A DNA stretch of 64,000 nt from Bradyrhizobium forestalis (GTDB lineage: Bacteria; Pseudomonadota; Alphaproteobacteria; Rhizobiales; Xanthobacteraceae), in assembly GCF_002795245.1 (NCBI RefSeq), contig NZ_PGVG01000005.1:212930-276929 (forward strand), in the 5' to 3' direction. The notes under the pieces were generated by a model. The model saw only the letters and a list, made by a program, of their open reading frames with translations. It made no database searches and was not told the DNA's origin. Position 1 is the stretch's first letter, and every line of letters begins with the position of its first letter. The position numbers were made by a program, and so were the translations under genes. Positions 35,269 to 45,650 of the stretch are shown here, one piece after another.

Positions 35269-36447
35269 TCAGAAATTCTTGGAGAGATCCGACTGCAGCC
35301 CCGCCTTCGCTTCGACGGGTGCGCGGTCGTCCTGAAGGAGCTCGGCATAGACCTGCTGCAATTGTCCATGCGTCTTCTGAACGTCATACAGCTGCTTGAA
35401 GCGGTCGTAGCCGCGCTGCCCAAGCACCTTGAGATCGAGATCGAGCGCTCGCCGGAAACCGTCGACGAGCGGCTGAACGGCGACGGGCTCGCAAAGCACG
35501 CCGGTGACGCCGTCGACGACGATCTCGGGCAATGCGCCGCTGCGGAACGCCAGGATGGGCTTGGCCGCGCGCATCGCCTCCAGGGCAACGAGACCGAAGG
35601 CTTCCCATCGTGACGGAATCACGACGAGGTCGGCGGCCTCGAGCTGGGTCTCGATGGCCGGGCGGTCCAGCCAGCCCAGCAGGGACACGTTGGACGGGAC
35701 CGTCGGGCCCTCATACTTGTTGACGACGGAGGCGCCGACCATGCGGACGTCGAGGACGTCCTCGAGCGCGCGAGCCGCTTCGATCAGAAGATCAAAGCCC
35801 TTCTGCCGGTCCAGGCGTCCGATGAAAAGGACCTTGACCTTCTTGGAAGTCCAGTCCGCCGCGACGGGCTGCGGCGAGCGGCTCTTCGAGATGCCATTGT
35901 GGACGATGGTGAGGCGATCGGCGGGAATTCCCGCGCGGACCGCTTCATTGAACTCGTCGCCGGAGATGCAGATGATTCGGTCCGACGTGCGCGCGAGAAG
36001 GTTCTCCGCCGCCTTTGTCATCACATGACTGAGGCGGCCGGTCTCGCGCGAGAACGCCCAGCCGTGCGGACAATAGACGACGCGCGGTCCGCCCGAGCGG
36101 GCCGCCAGTGCGGGCCGAAGCACGAGGCCTGCAAACGAGGAATGCAGGTGCACCACGTCCGGTCTGAAGGCATCCAGCGCCTGCATGCTTGCGCGCAACA
36201 TCTGGAACAGCCCGGCGACGCTGCGGCCGGATCGCTCGAACGTCGTAATCTGGTTGTCATCGATCGCGCCGAGATCGCGACGATGATCCGACGGCACGAC
36301 ATAGTGCACGTTCTCGGCGCCGAAGCTCGCCTGTTGCTGTGGATGCAACTCGTTCAGATAGCTCGCAATCCCGCCACGGATCGTCTCGGCGACGTGCAGC
36401 ACTTTCAAAGTCTGCCTCGCATAAGGCTGCGTCGGAGAGCCGGACAT
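35269..36447 (-). CDS. Glycosyltransferase family 4, canonical
   Basis: 392 residues; AGGGA upstream of the ATG. KVLHVAETIRGGIASYLNEL starts the acceptor half, followed by PDVVHLHSSFAGLV and YCPHGWAFSR. The donor half has KVLFIGRLDRQKGFDLLIEA and a complete E-x7-E motif (SRWEAFGLVALEAM). A retaining, cytoplasmic nucleotide-sugar transferase. 109 bp upstream of the glycosidase gene; probably the same direction of transcription as the whole 31-38 kb block. Confidence 0.88.
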   Translation of the reverse strand: MSGSPTQPYARQTLKVLHVAETIRGGIASYLNELHPQQQASFGAENVHYVVPSDHRRDLGAIDDNQITTFERSGRSVAGLFQMLRASMQALDAFRPDVVHLHSSFAGLVLRPALAARSGGPRVVYCPHGWAFSRETGRLSHVMTKAAENLLARTSDRIICISGDEFNEAVRAGIPADRLTIVHNGISKSRSPQPVAADWTSKKVKVLFIGRLDRQKGFDLLIEAARALEDVLDVRMVGASVVNKYEGPTVPSNVSLLGWLDRPAIETQLEAADLVVIPSRWEAFGLVALEAMRAAKPILAFRSGALPEIVVDGVTGVLCEPVAVQPLVDGFRRALDLDLKVLGQRGYDRFKQLYDVQKTHGQLQQVYAELLQDDRAPVEAKAGLQSDLSKNF

Positions 36448-36660
36448 CGTGGATCCCTGTTTTGAGCTTCACTGATGGCGGCACAGTTCCTCGAATACGT
36501 AGCGATATTGGGGCGGCGATGTGGTGATGTTGCGCCAAGGGCTTCGTGCTTGCGGTCACCCGCAGGAACGAAAGAATTTCATGGAACTAAGCAAAGAGCA
36601 GTGAGTTGCAAATCGTTTGTGCAAAAACCATTGCGCGCGACAGGCGAGCTGCGTCGAATT

Positions 36661-37785
36661 TCAAGCAGCGCTGGCGACGTTCGCCGGCTCTGCGAGGTGA
36701 TCGAGCAGGGCCTTCGCCGATTTCTTCCACGAATAGAATGTCACGCGATCCTGTTGCCGCATGCGTTCCTGGTCCGAGATCGCGCCGGTTGCCAGTCTTT
36801 CGAGCATGAGCTGCTTCAATGCCTCGGCATCGGTGGCGCGAAAATACGCAGCCGCGTCACCGCAGGTCTCCACGACGGCGTCAGCCGTCGAGGCGATGAC
36901 CGGACAACCGAAGATCATGGCTTCGAGCGGCGGCACGCCGAATCCCTCGTAGAGTGAGGGAAACACGAATGCCGATGCGTGCGCATACAGCGCCGCGATC
37001 TCGCTGTCGGTCAGACGGCCGGCAAGCAGCAGGCCCGCAGCCCCTTCGCCCGAATTGTCCTGAAACACCTTGCTGTTGTCGCCGCCCACGATGACCAGGG
37101 GAACGTCAGCCCGGTCGAGCAGCTGCATGGCACGGATGGCGACGGAAAGATTCTTGTTCTTGGTCCTCGAGCCCACATAGAGGAAGAATTTCTGCGGCTG
37201 AACCCCGAGCCGGGCAATGATGCCGACGTCTGGTTTCGTCTTGGCGAAGTGCTCTGCGCTGTTGGGGAAGACCGGGATCTGCGTTGCCGATAGATTCAAC
37301 ACTTCGGCGAGCTCTCCGCGCGAAAAAGCCGATACAGTTGCGATGCTTGCATGCCGGGCGAGCAGCCGGCCCATCGTTCGGTGAACTGCCAGATAGCGCC
37401 AGTTGAAGAAGTCGGGCCGGCGAAAGACCTGGGCGTCGTGGATCACGACAATGTGGTCGCGATGGAAGACGGGACCGGAATTGGCCAGGCTGATCAGGCG
37501 GCCTCCGGCAGCGGCGCGCGCGAGATCGATTTGGTCCCAGGCATGCCCATGCAACCGGCCAACGGAGCGAATCTTGATGCGATCGAGATCAAGGTTCTCG
37601 CTTGCATCCGCAGGCGTCAGCAACTGCCAATCGGCGTTGCGCAGCGAGGCCGGAGTCTGCTCGGACGCCAGCAGCACGTCGATGGCCTTGACCATTTCAG
37701 CGGCATAGCGCTGAACGCCCGTGAGCTTTTGCGACAGAAAGCGGCCGTTGATGAAGAATTTCAATTGGCTACCACAATGGTTCAT
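36661..37785 (-). CDS. Glycosyltransferase family 4 (mannosyltransferase-like)
   Basis: The start at 37785 (MNHCGSQLKFFINGRFLSQ) matches the usual opening of this GT4 subgroup (NGRFLxxxxTGVQRYA); the frame is open to 38238 only because it shadows the opposite gene. 374 residues. VVIHDAQVFRRPDFF, FLYVGSRTKNKNLSVAIRAM and SLYEGFGVPPLEAMIFGCPVI (with E-x7-E) are diagnostic. Resembles WbaZ/MtfA-like mannosyltransferases. Separated by 213 bp from the next GT gene. Confidence 0.87.
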   Translation of the reverse strand: MNHCGSQLKFFINGRFLSQKLTGVQRYAAEMVKAIDVLLASEQTPASLRNADWQLLTPADASENLDLDRIKIRSVGRLHGHAWDQIDLARAAAGGRLISLANSGPVFHRDHIVVIHDAQVFRRPDFFNWRYLAVHRTMGRLLARHASIATVSAFSRGELAEVLNLSATQIPVFPNSAEHFAKTKPDVGIIARLGVQPQKFFLYVGSRTKNKNLSVAIRAMQLLDRADVPLVIVGGDNSKVFQDNSGEGAAGLLLAGRLTDSEIAALYAHASAFVFPSLYEGFGVPPLEAMIFGCPVIASTADAVVETCGDAAAYFRATDAEALKQLMLERLATGAISDQERMRQQDRVTFYSWKKSAKALLDHLAEPANVASAA

Positions 37786-37945
37786 CGGAGTCCCGGCTGG
37801 GTTCGTGGGGATCTCGCGGTGGAGGAGCCGCAAGGGAGCAATCGTTAGGTACAGAAATATGACGCAACTCGGCATGGCTCCGAGGCGCCGCATGCATGGC
37901 CGGCGCCGCCTTGCTGGGTGTGAGTCCGCAGTGTAGAGGTCGGCA

Positions 37946-38833
37946 ATGACCGATGACACCCACTCCCTTCGCGGCGGCTCCCTCACCGCGACCGTCAAGG
38001 CGCACGGCGCCGAGCTGTGCTCGCTGAAGGACGGCGGCATCGAATTTCTTTGGCAGGCGGGTCCGGAATGGCCGCGCCACGCGCCGCTGCTGTTCCCGAT
38101 CGTCGGGCGCCTTGCCGACGACGAATTGCGGCACCAGGGCAAGACGTATCGGCTGACCCAGCATGGCTTTGCCCGCGACAGCCGCTTTGTGTGGGCAGAA
38201 CGCGGCGAGAGCCGCTGCACCCTGGTGCTCGATGACAATGAGGCGACGCGCGCGCTCTATCCGTTCGCGTTCCGGCTCACGGCTGCCTATGCGATCGATG
38301 ACACCGGGCTCGATTTGACGCTCACGATCGCCAACACCGGCAAGGAGACGTTGCCGGCGTCGGTTGGCGGCCATCCCGCCTTCAATTGGCCGCTGCAGCC
38401 CGGCGCGGCAAAGGAGAGCTATGCGCTGACTTTCGCGCGCGCAGAGTCGTCTCCGGTCCGCCGTCTCGATGGTGGACTGCTGCGCCCGGCAGTGGAGCCG
38501 AGCCCGGTCAAAGGTACCGCGCTCTCATTATCCGAAACCCTGTTCACCGACGACGCCATCATCTTCGACCGGATCGAGAGCAGTTCGGTCCGCTATGCCG
38601 CGGGGCAGGGTGCATCGACGGGGCCCTGGTTGACAATGTCCTGGCGCGGCTTTCGCGAGCTCGGCGTCTGGTCGAAACCGTCAGGTGCGCCGTTCCTCTG
38701 CATCGAGCCCTGGCGCGGCTATGCCAGTCCCGCCGGCTTCCAAGGCGAGTTCACCGACAAGCCGGGGCTGATGCACATCGCGCCGGGCGCTGAGGAGGAG
38801 TTGTCCTACCGGATCGAGGTCGGATCGTCCTGA
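37946..38833 (+). CDS. Aldose 1-epimerase family protein (LacX-like)
   Basis: 295 residues; GAGGT precedes the ATG by about 7 nt. The order LRGGSLTATVKAHGAELCSL, PRHAPLLFPIVGRL, LTQHGFARDSRF, SVGGHPAFNWPL and FLCIEPWRGYAS is that of the short galactose-mutarotase superfamily branch (LacX/YeaD-like). H in QHGFARD and E in CIEPW are the usual catalytic acid/base positions. It interconverts anomers of a hexose or hexose phosphate. Placed at the edge of the polysaccharide locus, but such genes are also independent housekeeping genes. Confidence 0.83.
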   Translation: MTDDTHSLRGGSLTATVKAHGAELCSLKDGGIEFLWQAGPEWPRHAPLLFPIVGRLADDELRHQGKTYRLTQHGFARDSRFVWAERGESRCTLVLDDNEATRALYPFAFRLTAAYAIDDTGLDLTLTIANTGKETLPASVGGHPAFNWPLQPGAAKESYALTFARAESSPVRRLDGGLLRPAVEPSPVKGTALSLSETLFTDDAIIFDRIESSSVRYAAGQGASTGPWLTMSWRGFRELGVWSKPSGAPFLCIEPWRGYASPAGFQGEFTDKPGLMHIAPGAEEELSYRIEVGSS

Positions 38834-38887
38834 CGCCGACCGCTTCCGCACGCATGATTAATTGCGAGGCGCGTGCTTCGATGATGT

Positions 38888-39030
38888 TCAGACCTCGATG
38901 CGCGTGAGATCCTCGCCGAGCACGATCGGCCCCGCATAGTCCTGCCTGACATCCGCCAGCAGCGCGTTCAGCATGGCATCGTCGGTGCGCGGCCGGTGGT
39001 GGAACACTAGATTCGGAGGCGGCGACGAAG
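38888..39030 (-). pseudogene. Possible C-terminal fragment of a metallo-hydrolase-like gene
   Basis: The minus-strand frame reads PNLVFHHRPRTDDAMLNALL and continues AGPIVLGEDLTRIEV before a stop at 38888. The codon pattern is protein-like and the HHRP...D segment reminds me of the ends of some MBL-fold hydrolases. There is no start or upstream domain; the acyltransferase gene's stop is adjacent in another frame. Probably the remnant of a deleted gene. Family assignment is weak. Confidence 0.3.
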
Positions 39031-39047
39031 CAAGCCGGAGCAGGGGG

Positions 39048-40211
39048 TCAGCGCAGACCGGCCGCGGTCGCGGCGAGAGGCGGCCGGATGCTTGATCGGT
39101 CGGATCCCGCGGATGTCAGGCGGTGTGCCAGATCCTGGGCGCGCCGTTCCACCAGATGCCATGTCGCGCGTGCGACGAGATAGCTCAACGCGGCGGTGAC
39201 GACATAGGAGATGAGCAGCGAGACCAGTCCATCCGCGAGCGGCCAGAGCTGGCGCAGGCCGTAGATCACCGCGAAGTGCGACAGGTACATCGAATAGGAG
39301 TTGCGGCCGAGCGCCTCGAGCGGCCGCAGGCGGATCGCGAGGCGGATGCAGCCGGCCACCAGCCCGCCGAGCACGAGGTTGATCATCAGGTAGTTGAACT
39401 CATGCGAGCCGGTGGCGCGGTCGGCAGCGAAGGACAGCGCGATGAAGACGGCGACGATGGCGGCGTCGAGCCTTCCGAAACCGTCGCGCAGCGAGAAGAA
39501 CAGCGCGCATCCGACGAGGAAGACCGGAAGCTGGTTCAGGAAGCTGATGTGCAGCGTGGTCCAGACGAAGGCCTCGTGGCCAGGGCCGTAATAGGCGGAG
39601 AACAGCGCGAACGCCCACGGTTTGAACAAGCAGACATTGACGAGATGCAGCGCAATCGCCAGCGCGAGATAGAGCTGGCGGCGCGATCCGAACGCGGTGA
39701 TCAGAAGCGGGAAGACGAGATAGAACGTCATTTCCGCCGCGATCGACCAGTCGCCGGGCACGACGCTGTTGACGCTGTCCGGCCAGAAGCCGTGCAGGAA
39801 CGTCGCGGTCAGGATCACTTGAAGGGCGCCGATGCCGTTGGGCGCATTGTCGCTCGGTCCGGTGCCGTTGATGAGGAGGTAGGCCGGGATCGCGAGCCAG
39901 AACAGCGGCGCGATGCGCAAGAAGCGCCGGATGTAGAATTTGCCGATCGGATTCGTTTCCCCGCTGCGCTGCGTCCACATCAGGCACATCGTCATGGCAC
40001 TGACGAAATAGAACACGTTGACGCCGGTCCAGCCGCACATGAAGGCAAAATCGACGGCGCGGATATTTGATGGAAAGGATTGTGAAACGTGAATCGCCAT
40101 CACGCCGGCGATGGCGAGGCCGCGCAGGACGTCGAGTGTGTGCGAACGGCCGAAAGGCACTGTGCCTTGCTCGGTTCGACCGGCAGCCAACCGGGCCTGC
40201 CCCTGCATCAC
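39048..40211 (-). CDS. Acyltransferase family 3 membrane protein (5 of 5)
   Basis: 387 residues starting at GTG 40211 or ATG 40208, with GGAGCAGG upstream. HTLDVLRGLAIAGVMAIH contains the R-x10-H pair; FYFVSAMTMCLMW, RRFLRIAPLFWLAIP, WSIAAEMTFYLVFP and SYSMYLSHFAVIYG follow. About ten membrane helices. It lies outside the core polysaccharide block, past the epimerase gene, so it may act on another glycan. Confidence 0.86.
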   Translation of the reverse strand: MMQGQARLAAGRTEQGTVPFGRSHTLDVLRGLAIAGVMAIHVSQSFPSNIRAVDFAFMCGWTGVNVFYFVSAMTMCLMWTQRSGETNPIGKFYIRRFLRIAPLFWLAIPAYLLINGTGPSDNAPNGIGALQVILTATFLHGFWPDSVNSVVPGDWSIAAEMTFYLVFPLLITAFGSRRQLYLALAIALHLVNVCLFKPWAFALFSAYYGPGHEAFVWTTLHISFLNQLPVFLVGCALFFSLRDGFGRLDAAIVAVFIALSFAADRATGSHEFNYLMINLVLGGLVAGCIRLAIRLRPLEALGRNSYSMYLSHFAVIYGLRQLWPLADGLVSLLISYVVTAALSYLVARATWHLVERRAQDLAHRLTSAGSDRSSIRPPLAATAAGLR

Positions 40212-40501
40212 GCCTGCTCCGTTGTTTCGTGTTTTGCAGGCCGGACAATAGAGGCGCGGCCGGGCTTTCCGAAGCCGAAGCCCTTCTTTACGTTAACCGC
40301 GGTTCAATCCGAAGCCGGATGTGCGGGATCGGCGGTCTTGGGCTGGCGCGAGGCCGCTTGCAAGGCCGTCCGTGCAAGGATGCGCGGAATGAGAATTGTG
40401 CGCCAGTTCATACTTAATGTTTCGAGAGCATGACCAATATTGTTTGCGCATCACAACGCGCCTAGTATCGCGGCAGGCAATTTCGGGGGCTCGAACAGGC
40501 C

Positions 40502-41317
40502 GTGAATGTCCGTTCACATGACAGCGCGTTGCGCGGCGACTTGAATTTGCAGGTCGGGTCGCAGGCACACGGGACACCCAAGACCGTGGTTGCTTCCGCA
40601 CGCCAGGAATTGCGTCCGGCCGGCCGCGAGCGGCTGATCGTCGTCGAGGACGATCCGGTGACGCGGACCATGCTGGTCGGCTATTTCAGCGAGAACAATT
40701 TCGACGTGGTCGGCGCCGGCTCCTGCGCGGAATGCCGTCAGGCGCTGCGCGCGCGCACCGACCTCGTCTTCCTCGACGTGCAGCTGCCCGACGGTGACGG
40801 CTTCGAGCTCGCCAAGGAGATCCAGGCCGCCAGCAATGCGGGCATCATCTTCGTGACGCGGCGCGACACCGACGTCGATCGCATTCTCGGCCTCGAGGTC
40901 GCCGGCGACCATTACGTCACCAAGCCGATCAACCTGCGCGACTTGCTCGCGCGTGCGCGTAGCGTGCTGCGGCGGCGCTCGATCGACCGCAAGGCGGCGC
41001 GCAACCACAATTCGATCGCGTTCGGCGACTGGATCATCGACCTGACCCGGCGCGAATTGCTCGGCAGCGACGGCAAGCCGGTGGCGCTGACGCGCGCCGA
41101 ATTCGACCTGCTCGCGGCGCTCGTCGGGGCCGACGGCAGGCCGCTCAGCCGCGACTATCTGATCGAGGTCGTCAGCAACCGCCAGGCCGAGGTTGACATC
41201 CGCACGGTCGATGCGCTGGTGGCGCGGCTGCGCCGCAAGCTCGTCGGCAGCGGCACGCCCGTGATCGCGACCGTCACCGGGGTCGGCTACAAGCTCGCGC
41301 TCAGCGAGCGGCTCTAG
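40502..41317 (+). CDS. OmpR-family response regulator, orphan
   Basis: 271 residues from GTG 40502. A ~40-residue N-terminal extension precedes the receiver domain (RLIVVEDDPVTRTMLVGYF; phospho-acceptor D92 in VFLDVQLPDGDG; YVTKPINL with the conserved Lys). The winged-helix output domain has DLTRRELLGSDGKPVALTRAE, LSRDYLIEVV, and VDALVARLRRKL...TVTGVGYKLA. No sensor kinase gene is adjacent: neighbours are an acyltransferase and a lytic transglycosylase. Targets unknown. Confidence 0.88.
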   Translation: MNVRSHDSALRGDLNLQVGSQAHGTPKTVVASARQELRPAGRERLIVVEDDPVTRTMLVGYFSENNFDVVGAGSCAECRQALRARTDLVFLDVQLPDGDGFELAKEIQAASNAGIIFVTRRDTDVDRILGLEVAGDHYVTKPINLRDLLARARSVLRRRSIDRKAARNHNSIAFGDWIIDLTRRELLGSDGKPVALTRAEFDLLAALVGADGRPLSRDYLIEVVSNRQAEVDIRTVDALVARLRRKLVGSGTPVIATVTGVGYKLALSERL

Positions 41318-41384
41318 AGCATGATCCGGAAAAGTGTGCAGCGGTTTTCCGCCAAGATCATGCTCAAGCAATAGGACATCACCG

Positions 41385-42182
41385 TCAACGCGATGCGACG
41401 CGCTTCCATCTGGCTTCGATGCGCGCCTTGATCTGGCTGACCCTGGCCTCGTGGGCGGCCCAATAGGCGCGGCTGGCGGCAGCGGTGCCTTGACGGTAGC
41501 GGGCATAAACGGCTTTGGGCTGCACCGGCATCTTCGGGCGGCTCGCCGGTCTGGCCGGAGCTGCAGCCACAGCCGCGACCGGCGGCGCCGGATCAGCGGC
41601 CGCAGCTTCGGTCCCTGCCGACGAGGCGTTCATGGCGGCGAGACGGTTACGGGCTCGGTTGCAATAGACCTGCGAGCGCGCGGTCATCTCCTCTTCGCCA
41701 TGACCCGCCCGGTATTTCATCAGGGCGCGGCAGAGGTCCCCGCCGGCCAGACGCCAGGACCGGCTGAGATAAAGCACCCCGTAATGGATGTTGATGTCAG
41801 GCTCCGCCAGTTCCGCATTGCTTCCGCGGAAACCCAGCATCGCCGCCGTCTCGGGGCGCACCTGCATCAGGCCGATTTCGCCGACGCTGCCGATGACCGC
41901 CGGGTTATAGCCGCTTTCGACGAAGACGACCGCTTCGGCGATATCCGCCGGCAAATCGGTGTTTGCGGTTTCTCTCTCGATGATCTTCCGGATCATGGCC
42001 CGGGATGACGGCGTTTCGCCGGCGCCGAGCTCAGTCCTTGCGTTGGCAATCGTCGAGGTCGTGTGCGGCCCGTCGATACCACCGTCGCTCGCATGTGCGC
42101 CGATCGGGGCCGACACAAGCAGGACGACCGCCGCGTGTCTCCACGTCGCGCCGAGAGTGAAGCATGCCCGATCCCACAGCAT
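41385..42182 (-). CDS. Lytic transglycosylase (SLT domain)
   Basis: The start at 42182 (MLWDRACFTLG) gives a signal peptide (HAAVVLLVSAPIGAHAS) and avoids overlapping the upstream gene; the frame opens at 42302. 265 residues. The SLT goose-lysozyme-like domain has IAEAVVFVESGYNPAVIGSV (catalytic Glu in ESGYNP), GLMQVRPETA, NIHYGVLYLS and ALMKYRAGHG. It cleaves peptidoglycan glycan strands in the periplasm. The C-terminal third is an Ala/Pro-rich linker and a basic helix (IKARIEARWKR). Confidence 0.85.
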   Translation of the reverse strand: MLWDRACFTLGATWRHAAVVLLVSAPIGAHASDGGIDGPHTTSTIANARTELGAGETPSSRAMIRKIIERETANTDLPADIAEAVVFVESGYNPAVIGSVGEIGLMQVRPETAAMLGFRGSNAELAEPDINIHYGVLYLSRSWRLAGGDLCRALMKYRAGHGEEEMTARSQVYCNRARNRLAAMNASSAGTEAAAADPAPPVAAVAAAPARPASRPKMPVQPKAVYARYRQGTAAASRAYWAAHEARVSQIKARIEARWKRVASR

Positions 42183-42231
42183 GGGTTTGTCATAGAGCTC
42201 CGGGGTTAACAAACCGGCCTCTGGCGCGAGG

Positions 42232-43377
42232 TTACTGTCGCGCGCGGGCGCTCTGATCGGTGGGTCTTGCTTGCGAAGGCGCCAGCTGGTCATCGATCGC
42301 ATAGAGCGTGCAGATAGGCGACCATTTCATGCAGGCCGCCAGCGAGTCGCGCCGGGCGTCGCCGGCCGTGGCGCGGCTCGCGCGCCAGCCGTAGCCGCCG
42401 TTCGGCGACACCGCAAAAGCCTTGTGCGGCAGCATGCTTGCGAGGTAGCGCGCGAACTCGCCCCGCGCCGCCTCATTGAGCTGGGGCGGCGGCGGCAGCG
42501 GATCGGGCAGGCTCAGGATGTCATGGCTGAGCCCGCGCTCGCGCAGGAATGCGTCGAGATACGGCGTCCATTGCGGGCGGCCCGCGACCGAATAGAGATA
42601 ATGGCCGTCCTCGCCGTAAGCCGGCGCCGCGATGAACCTGGCGTTGCCGCCACCGGCGCGAAACCCGTCATGGAGGCGGCGCGCGAGGTCGGGGCCGAAA
42701 TACGAATCGTTGGTCGCATAGACCCACAGCATCGGCACGCGCGAGGTCCTGCCGAAGGTGGCGAAGGCCTGCACCAGCCCATCCGGATTGCAGACGTCGT
42801 CGTCATCGCGCGAGCCGCGGCCGCCAGCGAAGCTGATCGCGGCGACGAGACCGGGCGGGGCCTGCGCGCTCAGCGCGACGGTGGCGAGCCCGCCGGCGGA
42901 ATGGCCGGCCGCGATCATGCCTGACGTCGTCACGTCGGCGCGGCGCGCCATCGCATCGATCGCGGCGCGCAGATCGGCAACCGCGACCGCGGCCGCCGGC
43001 AGGTACGCCGCCTTCGCGCAACCGCCGGCGCTGTCGACGCGTCCGCCGGGCGAGGTGCCGTAGCCGCGCCGCATCACGATCAGCGCCGCAAAGCCGCGCC
43101 GGGCGTATTCCAGCGCGATGCCGTAATATTTGTGCGCTGACATCGTCGCGCGTTCCTCGAACTTGCGCGGCGAGCCGTGGCTGAGCAGGGCCAGTGGATA
43201 GCGCTTCGCCCCCGCCGGCCGCACCAGGAACGCTTCCAGCCCCCGCGGTCCCGCCTCCGCCATGGGGATGCGCAGATCCTCGGTGTAGAATTCGGCGGCC
43301 CGCGCCGGTGCGCCGGCCAAGGTAAGGCCCATGACCAGGCCGGCGATCAGCAGGATCAGCTTGCACGAAGGGATCAT
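42232..43377 (-). CDS. Secreted alpha/beta hydrolase (dienelactone hydrolase-like)
   Basis: The start at 43377 (MIPSCKLILLIAGLVMGLTLAGAPARA) is chosen for the signal peptide; the frame begins at 43461. 381 residues. LALLSHGSPRKFEER forms the oxyanion-hole strand, AAGHSAGGLATVAL the nucleophile elbow (Ser in GHSAGG), and FIAAPAYGEDGHYLYS probably supplies the catalytic His. Asp candidate in WVYATNDSYFG. A periplasmic serine hydrolase of unknown substrate with an extra ~100-residue C-terminal part ending in CMKWSPICTLYAIDDQ. Confidence 0.8.
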   Translation of the reverse strand: MIPSCKLILLIAGLVMGLTLAGAPARAAEFYTEDLRIPMAEAGPRGLEAFLVRPAGAKRYPLALLSHGSPRKFEERATMSAHKYYGIALEYARRGFAALIVMRRGYGTSPGGRVDSAGGCAKAAYLPAAAVAVADLRAAIDAMARRADVTTSGMIAAGHSAGGLATVALSAQAPPGLVAAISFAGGRGSRDDDDVCNPDGLVQAFATFGRTSRVPMLWVYATNDSYFGPDLARRLHDGFRAGGGNARFIAAPAYGEDGHYLYSVAGRPQWTPYLDAFLRERGLSHDILSLPDPLPPPPQLNEAARGEFARYLASMLPHKAFAVSPNGGYGWRASRATAGDARRDSLAACMKWSPICTLYAIDDQLAPSQARPTDQSARARQ

Positions 43378-43454
43378 GGGACGATTCGAAGGGCGGCGGC
43401 GGTGTGGAGCATAGCACGATCGCTTCATGAATAGCCGCGAACACTCCTCTATCC

Positions 43455-43586
43455 CCGTCACCCTGAGGCGGCCGCTCCTTCAGCGGCCCTCGAAGGGCGA
43501 CGGCCCGGCTGTATCGGGGCCGTTCATCCTTCGAGGCTCGGCACCCCGCGCGTTGCGCGGCGTACCTCGCACCTCAGGATGACGGG
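43455..43586. repeat. Intergenic palindromic repeat element
   Basis: Begins cgtcaccctgagg and ends cctcaggatgacggg, with inner cctcgaagg / ccttcgagg arms, forming a ~130-bp imperfect inverted repeat between the hydrolase gene and pgm. A shorter related copy lies at 48602-48655 (tcatcctgagg...ctcgaagga). Confidence 0.65.
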
Positions 43587-43710
43587 ACTTCTGTCTCCTT
43601 CGCCACCCGTACGGAACGCCTTCCGCATCGCGCGTGTTGTGCCCTTGGCGGGGGCCCGGCCGATGCTATGGTACCGGCTATTTCCGTGACGACAGAACGA
43701 GGATATTTCA

Positions 43711-45357
<1,647 letters not shown>

Positions 45358-45418
45358 TGCGACCGCGAGCGGCGTCGCTCTCACATCTCGCCAGAGGAGG
45401 CCGCGCCATCCCGCACGG

Positions 45419-45524
45419 TGTCATCACCCGCGAAGGCGGGTGATCCAGTACGCCGCGGCGTGAGTTGTGTGAACCCAATGTCTGCCGCGGCGTACTGGAT
45501 TCCCCGCTTTCGCGGGGAATGACG
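45419..45524. repeat. Inverted-repeat element, atccagtacgccgc family
   Basis: Starts gtcatcacccgcgaaggcgggtgatccagtacgccgc and closes gcggcgtactggattccccgcttt...aatgac, a ~105-bp imperfect palindrome after pgm. It shares the words atccagtacgccgc and tactggat and the same architecture with the element at 50921-51025. Confidence 0.7.
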
Positions 45525-45534
45525 GCCGATATAA

Positions 45535-45629
45535 GTGTATACATCAGAAGAGCAATAGGTATTTAGATAGGCATTTTTTTGCCCTTGAACGATTCTATCC
45601 CTCCGCTATTGTATACATAACGCATACAT
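45535..45629 (+). promoter_or_regulatory. Promoter/operator of the van operon (GntR-type gtatac sites)
   Basis: gtgtatacatc at 45535-45545 and attgtatacataacgcatacataa at 45608-45631 give two full gtatac palindromes and one half-site. A ttgaac at 45585-45590 is a possible -35 box, placing the second site over the -10 region, consistent with repression. The GntR-family regulator encoded two genes down is the likely binder. Shine-Dalgarno GGGAG precedes vanA. Confidence 0.65.
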
Positions 45630-45650
45630 AACCCGTGGGAGTGAGACTCA

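Noticed and set aside
45419..45524. Possible CRISPR-like or terminator array
   Set aside because: Only single palindromic elements with diverged copies far apart; no regular repeat-spacer pattern and no cas genes.
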